Below are positions 36,265 through 45,037 of a stretch of DNA of 64,000 bases, piece after piece. Source of the DNA: Salirhabdus euzebyi (GTDB lineage: Bacteria > Bacillota > Bacilli > Bacillales > Alkalibacillaceae); contig NZ_JACHGH010000007.1 of the NCBI RefSeq assembly GCF_014207435.1, forward strand, positions 120,496 to 184,495, in the 5' to 3' direction. The notes under the pieces were generated by a model that was given only the letters and a program-made list of their open reading frames with translations, was not told the origin of the DNA and did no database searches. Position 1 is the stretch's first letter; every line of letters begins with the position of its first letter. Position numbers and translations under genes: made by a program.

Positions 36265-37284
36265 ATGTCAGTTGGAATAGTAAGTTCAGGTATATATGTT
36301 CCAGACACGAAGATGACATCAAGTGAGTTAGCAGATAAGACGGGAATCCCTTTGGAAGTAGTGGAGAACAAACTTGGAATTAAGCAAAAACCGATACCGG
36401 GACCTGATGATCATACATGTGAAATGGGAATTATAGCAGCGAAGAAAGCAATAGCGAAGGGAAATATAGATCCGAAAGATATTGATTTAGTCATTTATAT
36501 TGGTGAAGAGCATAAGGAATATCCGCTTTGGACTGCTGGGATTAAATTGCAACATGAAGTAGGTGCAGTAAATGCTTGGGCCTATGATGTAGCACTTCGT
36601 TGTGGAACTACCATTATGGCTATCAAAGTTGCCAAAGATATGATGAATGCAGATGATAGAATTAACACTGTTCTTTTAGCGGGTGGTTATCGAAATGTTG
36701 ATTTTATTGACTATAACAATCCCCGTACAAGGTTTATGTATAACTTAGGAGCGGGTGGAGGAGCCTTCATTCTTAAGAAGGGCCATGAAAATAATAGAGT
36801 GCTAGAAAGCACACTCATTACCGATGGATCCTTTTCAGAAGATGTTGTCGTAACAACAGGCGGAACAAAGAACCCGATATCAAAAGAAGCCCTTGATGCC
36901 GGCCTTTACCAACTTGATGTACTAGATCCAGTTGGGATGAAGGAAAGGTTAGAACAGAAATCGATGCAAAACTTCTTAAAAGTAATAAGGGATGCTGTCA
37001 GCCGTAGTGGCTATCAAGAAAGCGATATTGATTATGTTGCGATGCTTCATATGAAAAAGTCTGCTCATGATTATGTGTTAAATGAGTTAGGTTTAACGAA
37101 TAACCACTCCATCTACTTACAGGAGTATGGTCATATTGGTCAGATGGATCAAATTATCTCTCTTGAATTGGCAGAACAAGAGGGGAAACTTAAGAATGGT
37201 TCTGTTGTTGTCCTAGTAAGTGCAGGAATTGGATATGCATGGGGAGCAACAGTTGTCGAGTGGGGAAATACTCCGAAAGGATGA
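36265..37284 (+). CDS. Ketoacyl synthase III-like condensing enzyme or acyltransferase
   Basis: This 339-residue thiolase-fold protein starts VGIVSSGIYVPDTKMTSSEL like FabH. The nucleophile is Cys113 in DVALRCGTT. His262 (LHMKKSAHDY) is at the position of the FabH HQAN histidine. The third residue is His290 in EYGHIGQ, where FabH has Asn (YGNTS). Cys-His-His suggests acyl transfer, cleavage or HMG-CoA-synthase-like chemistry rather than ordinary fatty acid initiation. The gene is flanked by a transporter and by hydrolase and SDR genes. GGGGAGGG precedes the ATG. Substrate unknown. Confidence 0.87.
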   Translation: MSVGIVSSGIYVPDTKMTSSELADKTGIPLEVVENKLGIKQKPIPGPDDHTCEMGIIAAKKAIAKGNIDPKDIDLVIYIGEEHKEYPLWTAGIKLQHEVGAVNAWAYDVALRCGTTIMAIKVAKDMMNADDRINTVLLAGGYRNVDFIDYNNPRTRFMYNLGAGGGAFILKKGHENNRVLESTLITDGSFSEDVVVTTGGTKNPISKEALDAGLYQLDVLDPVGMKERLEQKSMQNFLKVIRDAVSRSGYQESDIDYVAMLHMKKSAHDYVLNELGLTNNHSIYLQEYGHIGQMDQIISLELAEQEGKLKNGSVVVLVSAGIGYAWGATVVEWGNTPKG

Positions 37285-37289
37285 TAGAC

Positions 37290-38192
37290 TTGTCTAAAAT
37301 TCTATTAAAAAAAGTAGACTTACCTAATGGAGAAACACTTGGATATCGAGAGCGAGAAGGTGGAGAAAAGATAATTCTCCTCATTCACGGTAATATGACC
37401 TCCTCTAAACATTGGGACGTAGTGTTAGAAAATATGGATCCAAAATATAAATTATATGCGGTTGATTTAAGAGGATTTGGTGTTTCGACATATAAAAATA
37501 TTATTAAAGAAGTGCGTGATTTGTCGGAGGATGTAAGGCTTTTTGTTGACCAATTAAATATTCAACCTTATGCAATTGTTGGTTGGTCAATGGGGGGAGA
37601 AGTCTCCTTACAATATTGTGCTGACCATGTAGATGCATGTGAAAAACTTCTTTTAATTAATTCTGGCTCAACAAGAGGGTATCCGGTTTATCCTTTAGGA
37701 AAAGATGGGCTACCAGTTGTTACACAAAGACTCGAAACATATGAAGAAATTAGAGCTGATAAAACAAAAACACAGATCGTTCAAGGTGCATATGATGCAA
37801 AAAATAAAGACCTCTTAAAAGCAATTTGGGATTTAACGATATACCGTAAAAGGAAACCTGACGCAGAAAAGTATGATGAATATTTAGAGGATATGTTAAC
37901 GCAAAGAAACTTGGCCGAAACTTATCACATGCAAAATATTTTTAATATTGGTTCTGCTCATAATGGGTTAGTAGAAGGTACAAACCAAGCAAAAAACATT
38001 AATATACCCGTACTTGTTATGCATGGTAACGAGGACATAATCGTAAATGAAAAGATGACAAATGAAATTTTAGAGGACATTGGTCCAAATGCTGAGTATA
38101 AGAAACTAACCGGTTGCGGCCATTCTCCTTTAATTGATGATTTGGATATGTTATTAAACACAATGGAAAGTTTTTTAGATAGGAAGGAGTAA
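37290..38192 (+). CDS. Alpha/beta hydrolase
   Basis: This 300-residue protein has oxyanion-hole sequence LLIHGNMTSS (about 31-39), nucleophile Ser100 in GWSMGG, the acid in VMHGNEDIIV and a late GCGHSP histidine. It may hydrolyse an ester, thioester or lactone in the pathway of this operon. I place the start at TTG 37290, with AAAGGATGA upstream; ATG 37281 overlaps the preceding stop but lacks a spaced ribosome site. Confidence 0.9.
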   Translation: MSKILLKKVDLPNGETLGYREREGGEKIILLIHGNMTSSKHWDVVLENMDPKYKLYAVDLRGFGVSTYKNIIKEVRDLSEDVRLFVDQLNIQPYAIVGWSMGGEVSLQYCADHVDACEKLLLINSGSTRGYPVYPLGKDGLPVVTQRLETYEEIRADKTKTQIVQGAYDAKNKDLLKAIWDLTIYRKRKPDAEKYDEYLEDMLTQRNLAETYHMQNIFNIGSAHNGLVEGTNQAKNINIPVLVMHGNEDIIVNEKMTNEILEDIGPNAEYKKLTGCGHSPLIDDLDMLLNTMESFLDRKE

Positions 38193-38197
38193 TTTAC

Positions 38198-38941
38198 TTG
38201 ACTAGATTACAAGATAAAGTAGCCATCATTACAGGTGCTGCGAATGGGATTGGATTAGAAGCAGCAAAAACTTTTCTAAGAGAAGGAGCGAAGGTGGTAC
38301 TTGCAGACTTTGATGAAGAAACAGGGAAAAAACGTGAACAAGAACTAATAGCCGATGGTTTTGATTGTCTTTTTGTTCAAGTGAATGTGGCTGACAGAAG
38401 CAGTGTGGATTCAATGGTACAAAAGGTAGTAGATAAATACGGTAAAGTTAATATTCTAGTAAACAACGCTGGTATTACCAGAGATGCTATGTTATCTAAG
38501 CTAGACCCAGCAATGTTTCAACAAGTTTTGGATGTGAATCTTACTGGTGTATTTCACTGTACGCAAGCTGTTTTACCATATCTTGTTGACCAAGGAAAAG
38601 GAAAGGTTATTAATACTTCCTCTGTATCCGGTGCATATGGTAATGTTGGTCAAACGAATTATGCTGCAGCCAAAGCTGGAATAATTGGGATGACAAAAAC
38701 GTGGGCAAAGGAACTTGGAAGAAAAGCAATAAATGTGAATGCTGTAGCACCAGGTTTTACCGAAACTTCTATGGTGGAAAGTGTTCCGGAAAAAGTAATT
38801 GATGGCCTGAAAAAACAAATTCCTATGGCAAGATTGGGCAAACCTTCCGATATAGCAAATGCCTATTTGTTTCTAGCTTCTGACGAATCTGATTATGTAA
38901 ATGGTCATGTTCTACATGTTGATGGCGGAATAATGATGTAA
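38198..38941 (+). CDS. Short-chain dehydrogenase/reductase, FabG-like
   Basis: This 247-residue classical SDR has TGAANGIG (12-19) for cofactor, NNAGI (89-93), the catalytic Ser142, Tyr155 and Lys159 (SS...YAAAK), and VNAVAPGFTET. Asp37 in VVLADFDEE at the end of the second strand suggests NAD(H) preference. It probably interconverts a 3-hydroxyacyl and a 3-oxoacyl intermediate handled by the neighbouring ketosynthase-like enzyme. TTG start after AAGGAG. Last gene of the importer operon. Confidence 0.93.
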   Translation: MTRLQDKVAIITGAANGIGLEAAKTFLREGAKVVLADFDEETGKKREQELIADGFDCLFVQVNVADRSSVDSMVQKVVDKYGKVNILVNNAGITRDAMLSKLDPAMFQQVLDVNLTGVFHCTQAVLPYLVDQGKGKVINTSSVSGAYGNVGQTNYAAAKAGIIGMTKTWAKELGRKAINVNAVAPGFTETSMVESVPEKVIDGLKKQIPMARLGKPSDIANAYLFLASDESDYVNGHVLHVDGGIMM

Positions 38942-38968
38942 CCTGATTTTAGAAAAACCAATCCAAGA

Positions 38969-39010
38969 AGAAGTCCCTGGTATAAAAAATCGTTAGGGAC
39001 TTCTCTTTTT
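38969..39010 (+). terminator. Terminator of the importer/acyl operon
   Basis: AGAAGTCCCT pairs with AGGGACTTCT, followed by CTTTTT. It separates the SDR gene from the ligase gene. Confidence 0.88.
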
Positions 39011-39060
39011 AATTCCTCCAGTCCATACGTCGTTAAACAGTCGATTACGCTTTTCTAGCC

Positions 39061-39093
39061 TGTAACTATTGTGTAACTCTTGTTTTTTATACT
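39061..39093 (+). promoter_or_regulatory. SARP-type promoter of the acyl-CoA ligase
   Basis: TGTAACT at 39061-39067 and 39072-39078, then 9 bases, then TATACT (39088-39093). The repeats, the 11-bp period and the distance to the -10 are the same as at 31206-31238, and the 18-base block from the first repeat through the second differs at one base. Confidence 0.75.
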
Positions 39094-39204
39094 TTAGGAA
39101 AGTTTGGTTTGATAAGAATACGGATGCTTATAGCTTTTTATAAACGATAAGCTGAGCTTGTCTTCTTTACATAATAAAACCGTTGTAAGAGGTGAGATGG
39201 TGTG

Positions 39205-40707
39205 ATGCGTGAATTGGATTGGATTAATAGTCGAGCAAGATTATTTCCTCATGATGAAGCAATTGTAGATGCTGAATTAAACGATAGCTGGTCTTTCCAA
39301 CAATTAAACGAACGTGCAATTTTGATAGCAACATTTTTTAGGGAAAAAGGTGTGAAGAAGGGTGATCGGGTAGCTTTGCTATCCCCTAACCATATAAGTT
39401 ATTTTGACTTTTTGTTTGCTTGTATAAAAATAGGGGCAATTTTTGTACCGTTAAATTGGAGATTATCCAAAGATGAAATGGATTATGTTCTAAGTGACGC
39501 TAATCCTAAGATTATTGGAATTCACCAGTATTTTAACAAAAAATTCTCCTGGATAGAGGAAGATTACTACGTCCTTAATATAGAGGATAATCATTATGTG
39601 AATGATTTAATAAATATTTCTCAAGCATTTATACCAGAAGAATCACTAAATGAATCAGATCCTTTAGCAATGATTTATACGGGCGGTACAACAGGAAAAC
39701 CTAAAGGAGCTGTTTTATCTCATCGTTCGATTCTTTGGAATGCTCTTAATACAATTGTTAGTTGGAATTTGACTGATGAGGAAGCTACCATTACTACGCT
39801 ACCAATGTTCCATACAGGTGGCTTAAATGCTTTAATCGTTCCGGTTTTACTTGCGGGTGGTAAGGTAATTGTTACGGATGATTTTGAACCAAAAAAAGCT
39901 GTAGAGGATCTAATAAAGCACAAGTGTACAATTGTCTTATTTGTTCCGACAATGTATCACATGATTATTAAGACGGACGCTTTTCGTACTTCAAACTTTC
40001 CTCATATGAAGGTTTTCTTATCTGGTGGTGCTCCTTGCCCACTAAACATTTATGATGCTTTTGAACAAAAAGGACTTCTGTTTAAAGAAGGCTATGGACT
40101 GACGGAAGCAGGTCCTAATAACTTTTATATTGATCCTGAGGAAGCTAAACATAAAAGAGGTTCTGTAGGGAAGCCGATGGTTTTTAATGACATTAAAATA
40201 ATTAATGATAATGGCCAAGAAGTGGATATAAATGAAGTTGGAGAACTATGTTTAAGAGGGAATCATTCATTTGAATTCTATTGGAATAAGGAAGAGGAAA
40301 CCAAAAAAACAAAAATAGATGGCTGGCTTCATACAGGTGATCTTGCTCGCAAGGATAAAGATGGATTTGTGTATATTGTCGGTAGAAAAAAAGAAATGAT
40401 TATATCTGGCGGTGAGAATATTTATCCACTTGAAATTGAACATTGGTTATCATCGCTAGAAGGTATTAATGAAGTAGCGGTAGTTGGAATTCCACACGAT
40501 AAATGGGGAGAAGCCGTAGCAGCTTTTGTCTCTTTCAATAAAGGGAAACAATTTAATGAACAGGAGTTACAAGAATATTGTTCACGAAAGCTTTCTAGCT
40601 ACAAAATTCCGAAAAAGTTTTTTGTTATTGATGAGTTGCCGAAAACACACGTTGGAAAAATTGATAAAAAGTCTTTGGTACAGCAGTATTCTAATACGTT
40701 TGCCTAA
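39205..40707 (+). CDS. Acyl-CoA synthetase (ANL family)
   Basis: This 500-residue adenylate-forming ligase activates a carboxylic acid to its CoA thioester. It contains the P-loop-like MIYTGGTTGKPKGAVLSH, the GYGLTEAG motif, WLHTGDLARKDKDGF and the C-terminal catalytic lysine region KTHVGKIDKKSL. The acid cannot be read; the class covers medium-chain, aromatic and branched acids. AGAGGTGAG precedes both an ATG (39205) and an in-frame GTG (39202). Its promoter carries the same heptamer repeats as the importer operon, so it belongs to the same regulon and could activate the imported substrate. Confidence 0.92.
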   Translation: MRELDWINSRARLFPHDEAIVDAELNDSWSFQQLNERAILIATFFREKGVKKGDRVALLSPNHISYFDFLFACIKIGAIFVPLNWRLSKDEMDYVLSDANPKIIGIHQYFNKKFSWIEEDYYVLNIEDNHYVNDLINISQAFIPEESLNESDPLAMIYTGGTTGKPKGAVLSHRSILWNALNTIVSWNLTDEEATITTLPMFHTGGLNALIVPVLLAGGKVIVTDDFEPKKAVEDLIKHKCTIVLFVPTMYHMIIKTDAFRTSNFPHMKVFLSGGAPCPLNIYDAFEQKGLLFKEGYGLTEAGPNNFYIDPEEAKHKRGSVGKPMVFNDIKIINDNGQEVDINEVGELCLRGNHSFEFYWNKEEETKKTKIDGWLHTGDLARKDKDGFVYIVGRKKEMIISGGENIYPLEIEHWLSSLEGINEVAVVGIPHDKWGEAVAAFVSFNKGKQFNEQELQEYCSRKLSSYKIPKKFFVIDELPKTHVGKIDKKSLVQQYSNTFA

Positions 40708-40735
40708 CTACCTCTATGGAGGTAGTTTTTTTTAT
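40705..40735 (+). terminator. Terminator of the acyl-CoA ligase gene
   Basis: AACTACCT pairs with AGGTAGTT across 6 bases, followed by a T-rich tract. Confidence 0.88.
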
Positions 40736-40849
40736 ATTTTAAGTTTAACTTTAACTTTGAAGAAGGGTTAAAGTATAAGAAAATGTCACAAAAAATACTA
40801 ATCTTTATTTGTATTTATTTGGTAAAATATGCGTAAGGAGGTTCAGTCT

Positions 40850-41950
40850 ATGGTTAATCAAAATTTTATACATACTATTTCTAGTAAATGGATGCTCGTA
40901 GTCATATTCATCATTTTGGTTCCCAATTTTTTGCTCATGAAGTTAGAGATTTTAGGGTTTGTTACACCATTAATGGCAGTTGGAACGGTAATTGATTTGA
41001 CGATCATTCTTCCTCTAATTGTTTACTTCTTTATATTAAAACGAAAACCTTCCTTCATTATTTTTGTCCCCGTTTCATTTGCCGGGCTTTTTCTAGCAAA
41101 CTGGTTTATCCCGGATTATGCCGATCAATATTTAAATCACATTAATAAAGCGGTAATTTTGGCAGAAGTCTCTATTATTTTATTAGAGTTACTCTTCATT
41201 CTATATCTTTTCAAGCGTCTACCATTACTGAAAGAAAATATTAGGGTACAGAGAGAAGAATATCACCATTTTCTCAGATCCTTTATGGAGGCAGTAAAAC
41301 AAACATTTTCATTTCGAATAAAGAAACTTAACCAATACCAGAAAGTACTACAAATGCTGTCTACTGATCTTGCGGTAATTTATTATGTGTTTTTTAGTTG
41401 GAGAAAAAAAGGGAAAAGCACTTCAAATAATACCCTGCATTTTTCTTATCATAAAAATGGGGAATACCTCGGAGTCTTTATTATGCTAGCACATGCGTTA
41501 GCGATTGAAATAATTGCCGTTCACTTATTATTGATGCAAATTAGTCACTTGTTAGCTTGGGTTATCACTTTATTTGACCTTTTTGCCTTATGTTATTTAA
41601 TTGCCGATTATCGTGCCATTACATTGTCGCCAGTAGTGTTGGATTCAAAAGGTATTCATCTCCAAAAAGGCTTACGATTCCATGTGGCTATACCTTATGA
41701 AAAAATTGGTGCGTTCTCTTTGAATGATAGACCTATCAAGGAGATAGATAAAGATAAAGGCGCGTTAAACCTTACATTAAATGGGTTTGAGAAGCAATTA
41801 CCTCAATTTGTTGTTTATTTGACAGAACCTGTTGTTTCATATAGAGCTTTTGGATTACAAAAAATTGTAAATAAAGTGTACCTATCAGTTGATGAAGGAA
41901 GACCATTTCAGGATTCACTTGAAAAGATACTAAAAGAGAAGAACGAATAA
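40850..41950 (+). CDS. Multi-pass membrane protein of unknown function
   Basis: The 366 residues include about seven hydrophobic segments, four in the first 130 residues and two or three around 215-265. A soluble basic middle section and a C-terminal domain (about 270-366) without membrane segments complete it. AAGGAGG lies 8 bases before ATG 40850; an earlier in-frame ATG at 40829 has no such site. I do not recognise a family beyond poorly characterised Bacillaceae membrane proteins. Separate terminator at its end; the ABC genes follow. Confidence 0.8.
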   Translation: MVNQNFIHTISSKWMLVVIFIILVPNFLLMKLEILGFVTPLMAVGTVIDLTIILPLIVYFFILKRKPSFIIFVPVSFAGLFLANWFIPDYADQYLNHINKAVILAEVSIILLELLFILYLFKRLPLLKENIRVQREEYHHFLRSFMEAVKQTFSFRIKKLNQYQKVLQMLSTDLAVIYYVFFSWRKKGKSTSNNTLHFSYHKNGEYLGVFIMLAHALAIEIIAVHLLLMQISHLLAWVITLFDLFALCYLIADYRAITLSPVVLDSKGIHLQKGLRFHVAIPYEKIGAFSLNDRPIKEIDKDKGALNLTLNGFEKQLPQFVVYLTEPVVSYRAFGLQKIVNKVYLSVDEGRPFQDSLEKILKEKNE

Positions 41951-41954
41951 ACGG

Positions 41955-41985
41955 AAACTGCCCTGTCAATGAGGGCAGTTTTTTA
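41955..41985 (+). terminator. Terminator of the 366-residue membrane protein gene
   Basis: AAACTGCCCT pairs with AGGGCAGTTT around 7 bases, followed by TTTT. Confidence 0.88.
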
Positions 41986-42061
41986 GGGTTAATTGAAACA
42001 AATTATTGTTTATTTCGTACTAATCAATAAGGTTAAATATGTGAAAAGGAAGTAATAGAAG

Positions 42062-42760
42062 ATGACAAATTGTCTAGAAGTAAATAATTTGGGGCTATCT
42101 ATACGAAATGAGGTTATTTTGAACAACATTTCATTTCAAGTTCCTTCTGGGAAAATCACCGCACTAGTTGGTCATAATGGTGCTGGTAAGTCTACTACGA
42201 TGAAAGCAATAATGGGGTGGCAAGAAAAAAGTGAGGGTGAAATCAAAATTAAAGGTATCAGTCAGGATGATGACTTTTTACAATTTAAAACCCTTTTCTC
42301 TTACATTCCAGAAGAACCACTTTTAATGTCAGAATTAACGGTCGAACAGCATTTTCAACTATACGGTTCAAGCTATCTTGTTAGTGAACAAGAATTGAAG
42401 GAGAAAATAACTTATTACACAGAAGCTTTTGACATTCGTGATAAGAGAAACGAGTTTCCTGAGTTATTATCAAAAGGGATGAGACAAAAGGTCCAGACAA
42501 TATGTGCACTAATTCCAGATGTACCTCTACTTTTAATTGATGAACCTTTTATGGGACTAGATATTTATGCTGCACAGTTTTTAATGGAAGAACTAGCAAA
42601 GAAAAAAGAAAACGGTACTTCTATTTTAATTACAACCCACCAGTTGGAGAAGGTTACTGACTTGTGTGATGAGTTTGTTTTGTTATCAAATGGACAAATA
42701 GCAGAATCGGGTCAAATAACAGGTTTTAATGGGTTAAAAAGGAGAAAGATAGATGAATGA
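42062..42760 (+). CDS. EcsA-like ABC transporter ATPase
   Basis: This 232-residue ATPase has Walker A VGHNGAGKST (about 36-45), Walker B PLLLIDEPFMGLD and the signature variant LLSKGMRQKVQT. The SKGM form is typical of the EcsA/DrrA-type exporter group. Its neighbour is an EcsB-like permease in an 8-base overlap. In B. subtilis, EcsAB affects protein secretion and membrane proteases; this pair could be that system or a paralogue, since no ecsC or hit gene is adjacent. Confidence 0.9.
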   Translation: MTNCLEVNNLGLSIRNEVILNNISFQVPSGKITALVGHNGAGKSTTMKAIMGWQEKSEGEIKIKGISQDDDFLQFKTLFSYIPEEPLLMSELTVEQHFQLYGSSYLVSEQELKEKITYYTEAFDIRDKRNEFPELLSKGMRQKVQTICALIPDVPLLLIDEPFMGLDIYAAQFLMEELAKKKENGTSILITTHQLEKVTDLCDEFVLLSNGQIAESGQITGFNGLKRRKIDE

Positions 42761-44183
42761 CTATCCTTCCTTATTCCATACATACAGATGGATTAGAAAA
42801 AATCGTTTTCAAAAGAAGTTGCAAATATACAGGCAGGCTTTGGCCACAGTACTTGACATAACCATTAGTATATATTTATTTTTCTTCCTTATCATAAGTC
42901 TAATCGCACTACAGAATTGGTTAAGAGAGTTTGAACCTATTTTCAGCATGTTTGAAAATGTATCTAATGACGTTCTTTTTTTATTGTTTGGTGCACTTAT
43001 TATACGGGCATTTATTTTTTCCTATAGAAACCCTGGAGTATATGTGACGAGTACGGAATATCAACTAAGCTTGATGCCCTATATAAAGGAACGGATTTGG
43101 CTTTATTGCTTAAAAGAAAGGGTTTTAAAGTTAACTTTCATCTTTTTTGTGTTGCATGTTGTCATCTTTTTGCTTACACCATTGTCCTATCTATTCATAA
43201 GTAAAATAATTTTTATTATTTGGATTGCCCATATGGCTGGTATTGCCATTCAATGGAGGCTCTTTCAAGATTCAGGTTTTAAAAAAATAGCTAAAATTTT
43301 CCTAGTTGTACTCCTTTTTGCATGTATAAGATATATTTTTTTGAGTAAGTTTATTCCGAGTGCAATACTTTTGTGGTTGTTTATCTCTATCGTTACTGTT
43401 GGTGCCATTATATTACTCTTTTATAAACCTCTTCGTCATGTAGATTGGGTTAAAGTTGTTAGTTATAGTGATATAAAAGTGTGGAGTATGTACCTAGTAG
43501 AGAGTTTGACGAAAGTACCGATAAAACCGCCGAAAAAGTACCAACTGTTTAACAAATTGTTTCATGGAAAAAAAGCCAAGAAACCACTACCTTATGATTT
43601 ATCCGTTATATCTATAAGGCTATGGAGAGTTTTTTTAAAAGAGCATGGGGATTTATTATTAAAGCTAATTAGTACGATATTTCTCCTTATCATTGGGCTA
43701 GGATTACAAGGGAAATGGTTACTTAGTGTATCTATCCCGCTTGCCATTTTTATTATGAATCAAATGGTTGCGAGTTTATTTGCTTATCAGTTTCAACAGC
43801 CCATCTTACATGCTTTACCATGGAGGTTCCGACCATGGTTCCAATCTTTTAAAAAATGGTATGTTGTCTTGGTGTTTTTCGTTTCATTGGCAATAGCAGG
43901 GATGCTGTTATTCCATCATATAAGTGTTTGGGCGATAGGTTTTCATCTTCTTTTTTATATCCTGTGGATGTATATAGACCTTTTTATTTCTATTTTAGTC
44001 AGATCGAATAACATGATAGGATTTTATAGATCATATAGGAGTCTATATCTGTTGCGGTTATCTATGATGGTAGCAATATTTTTCAGCTTAATTAGTATTT
44101 GGATTAGCATGATAAGTACCATTCTACTCGTCGCATTTGTGCTAATAAATAATTTGGAAATCAAAGACGTAAATAGTGCCTAG
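42753..44183 (+). CDS. EcsB-like ABC transporter permease
   Basis: This 476-residue membrane protein has about ten hydrophobic segments. The N-terminal RWIRKNRFQKKLQIYRQAL and the later LWRVFLKEHGDLL agree with the EcsB family. It overlaps the ATPase gene by 8 bases and has a ribosome site (AAGGAG) inside it. Together they form an ABC-type exporter or regulator of membrane proteolysis; the substrate is unknown. Confidence 0.88.
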   Translation: MNDYPSLFHTYRWIRKNRFQKKLQIYRQALATVLDITISIYLFFFLIISLIALQNWLREFEPIFSMFENVSNDVLFLLFGALIIRAFIFSYRNPGVYVTSTEYQLSLMPYIKERIWLYCLKERVLKLTFIFFVLHVVIFLLTPLSYLFISKIIFIIWIAHMAGIAIQWRLFQDSGFKKIAKIFLVVLLFACIRYIFLSKFIPSAILLWLFISIVTVGAIILLFYKPLRHVDWVKVVSYSDIKVWSMYLVESLTKVPIKPPKKYQLFNKLFHGKKAKKPLPYDLSVISIRLWRVFLKEHGDLLLKLISTIFLLIIGLGLQGKWLLSVSIPLAIFIMNQMVASLFAYQFQQPILHALPWRFRPWFQSFKKWYVVLVFFVSLAIAGMLLFHHISVWAIGFHLLFYILWMYIDLFISILVRSNNMIGFYRSYRSLYLLRLSMMVAIFFSLISIWISMISTILLVAFVLINNLEIKDVNSA

Positions 44184-44204
44184 CATTTGAGGATGCTAGG
44201 CACT
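44175..44204. terminator. Terminator between EcsB-like and methyltransferase genes
   Basis: A 12-bp perfect stem, AGTGCCTAGCAT with ATGCTAGGCACT, overlaps the stop codon of the permease. A T-rich tract follows some 10 bases later on the plus strand. Confidence 0.78.
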
Positions 44205-44210
44205 TCGTTG

Positions 44211-44828
44211 TTATTTTTTACATACAGCTATTCCTAATGGATAATGGACATCTTTTCTAGCTGGATGTGGTTCAATTAATACGCCTTTTTGATAAAAGAA
44301 CGAAACCTCTGTGTATGCAGTAAATAATGCTCTAAACTCTTCCGGAGTCAATTGGTGAACATGAAATGGGGAACCGCATGGAATATTTCTCCCTTCACCG
44401 AACGGAGTGGAAACAATAAGTGTTCCACCAGGCTCTAATAAATGATAGTAATTGTTTAAAAGTACCTCTTCTTCTTCTATGTGCTCTATTGTTTCGAAAC
44501 TAACAATTGTATGAAATAACCCTAATTTACTTGGAAGGCTTTTGTCAGTAGCATCTTGAATCATGAAACTTGATTTTGGATGATAGTACTTTCCTTGTGC
44601 ATACGTAATAATGTCTTTATCAATGTCAATCCCGACTATTTCATCAATATCATCTTTGGCCTCTTTAGCTATAAGATGTGTTCCATAACCAGCTCCACAG
44701 GAAAGGTCTAGAACTCTTCCTTTTACGTATGGTAGTACAAATTGATAACGAGCAATATGCTCTAATAAAAGCTTATTCATCGGATCCATCAATTCCGGTA
44801 TCACTCTTTCTCCTGTATCCTTTAACAT
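44211..44828 (-). CDS. Class I SAM-dependent methyltransferase
   Basis: This 205-residue protein has motif I VLDLSCGAGYGTHLI (about 42-56), acidic loop EIVGIDIDKDI and post-II FHTIVSFETIEHIEEEE, as in the UbiE/Methyltransf_11 group. The ending IEPHPARKDVHYPLGIAVCKK is unusual and may define a subgroup. AAAGGTGGTGA lies 8 bases before ATG 44828; GTG 44840 is in frame but lies inside that site. Substrate unknown. Monocistronic. Confidence 0.85.
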   Translation of the reverse strand: MLKDTGERVIPELMDPMNKLLLEHIARYQFVLPYVKGRVLDLSCGAGYGTHLIAKEAKDDIDEIVGIDIDKDIITYAQGKYYHPKSSFMIQDATDKSLPSKLGLFHTIVSFETIEHIEEEEVLLNNYYHLLEPGGTLIVSTPFGEGRNIPCGSPFHVHQLTPEEFRALFTAYTEVSFFYQKGVLIEPHPARKDVHYPLGIAVCKK

Positions 44829-45037
44829 GTCGCTCACCACCTTTGTATAGTTATTAAGACGATTACAATATTTTTCATCATAACATATCCTATATAAGCT
44901 TTGGTTAAGAGAACGAAATCATATATTGTTCTTTTCATCTGGAAATAACGATAACAATGTTTAATTGTAAAAGGTGCTGGGTAAAGATAAAAAGGAAGCA
45001 TGATTAATAACATCATTGGTTGCTAAGAGGTGATATT

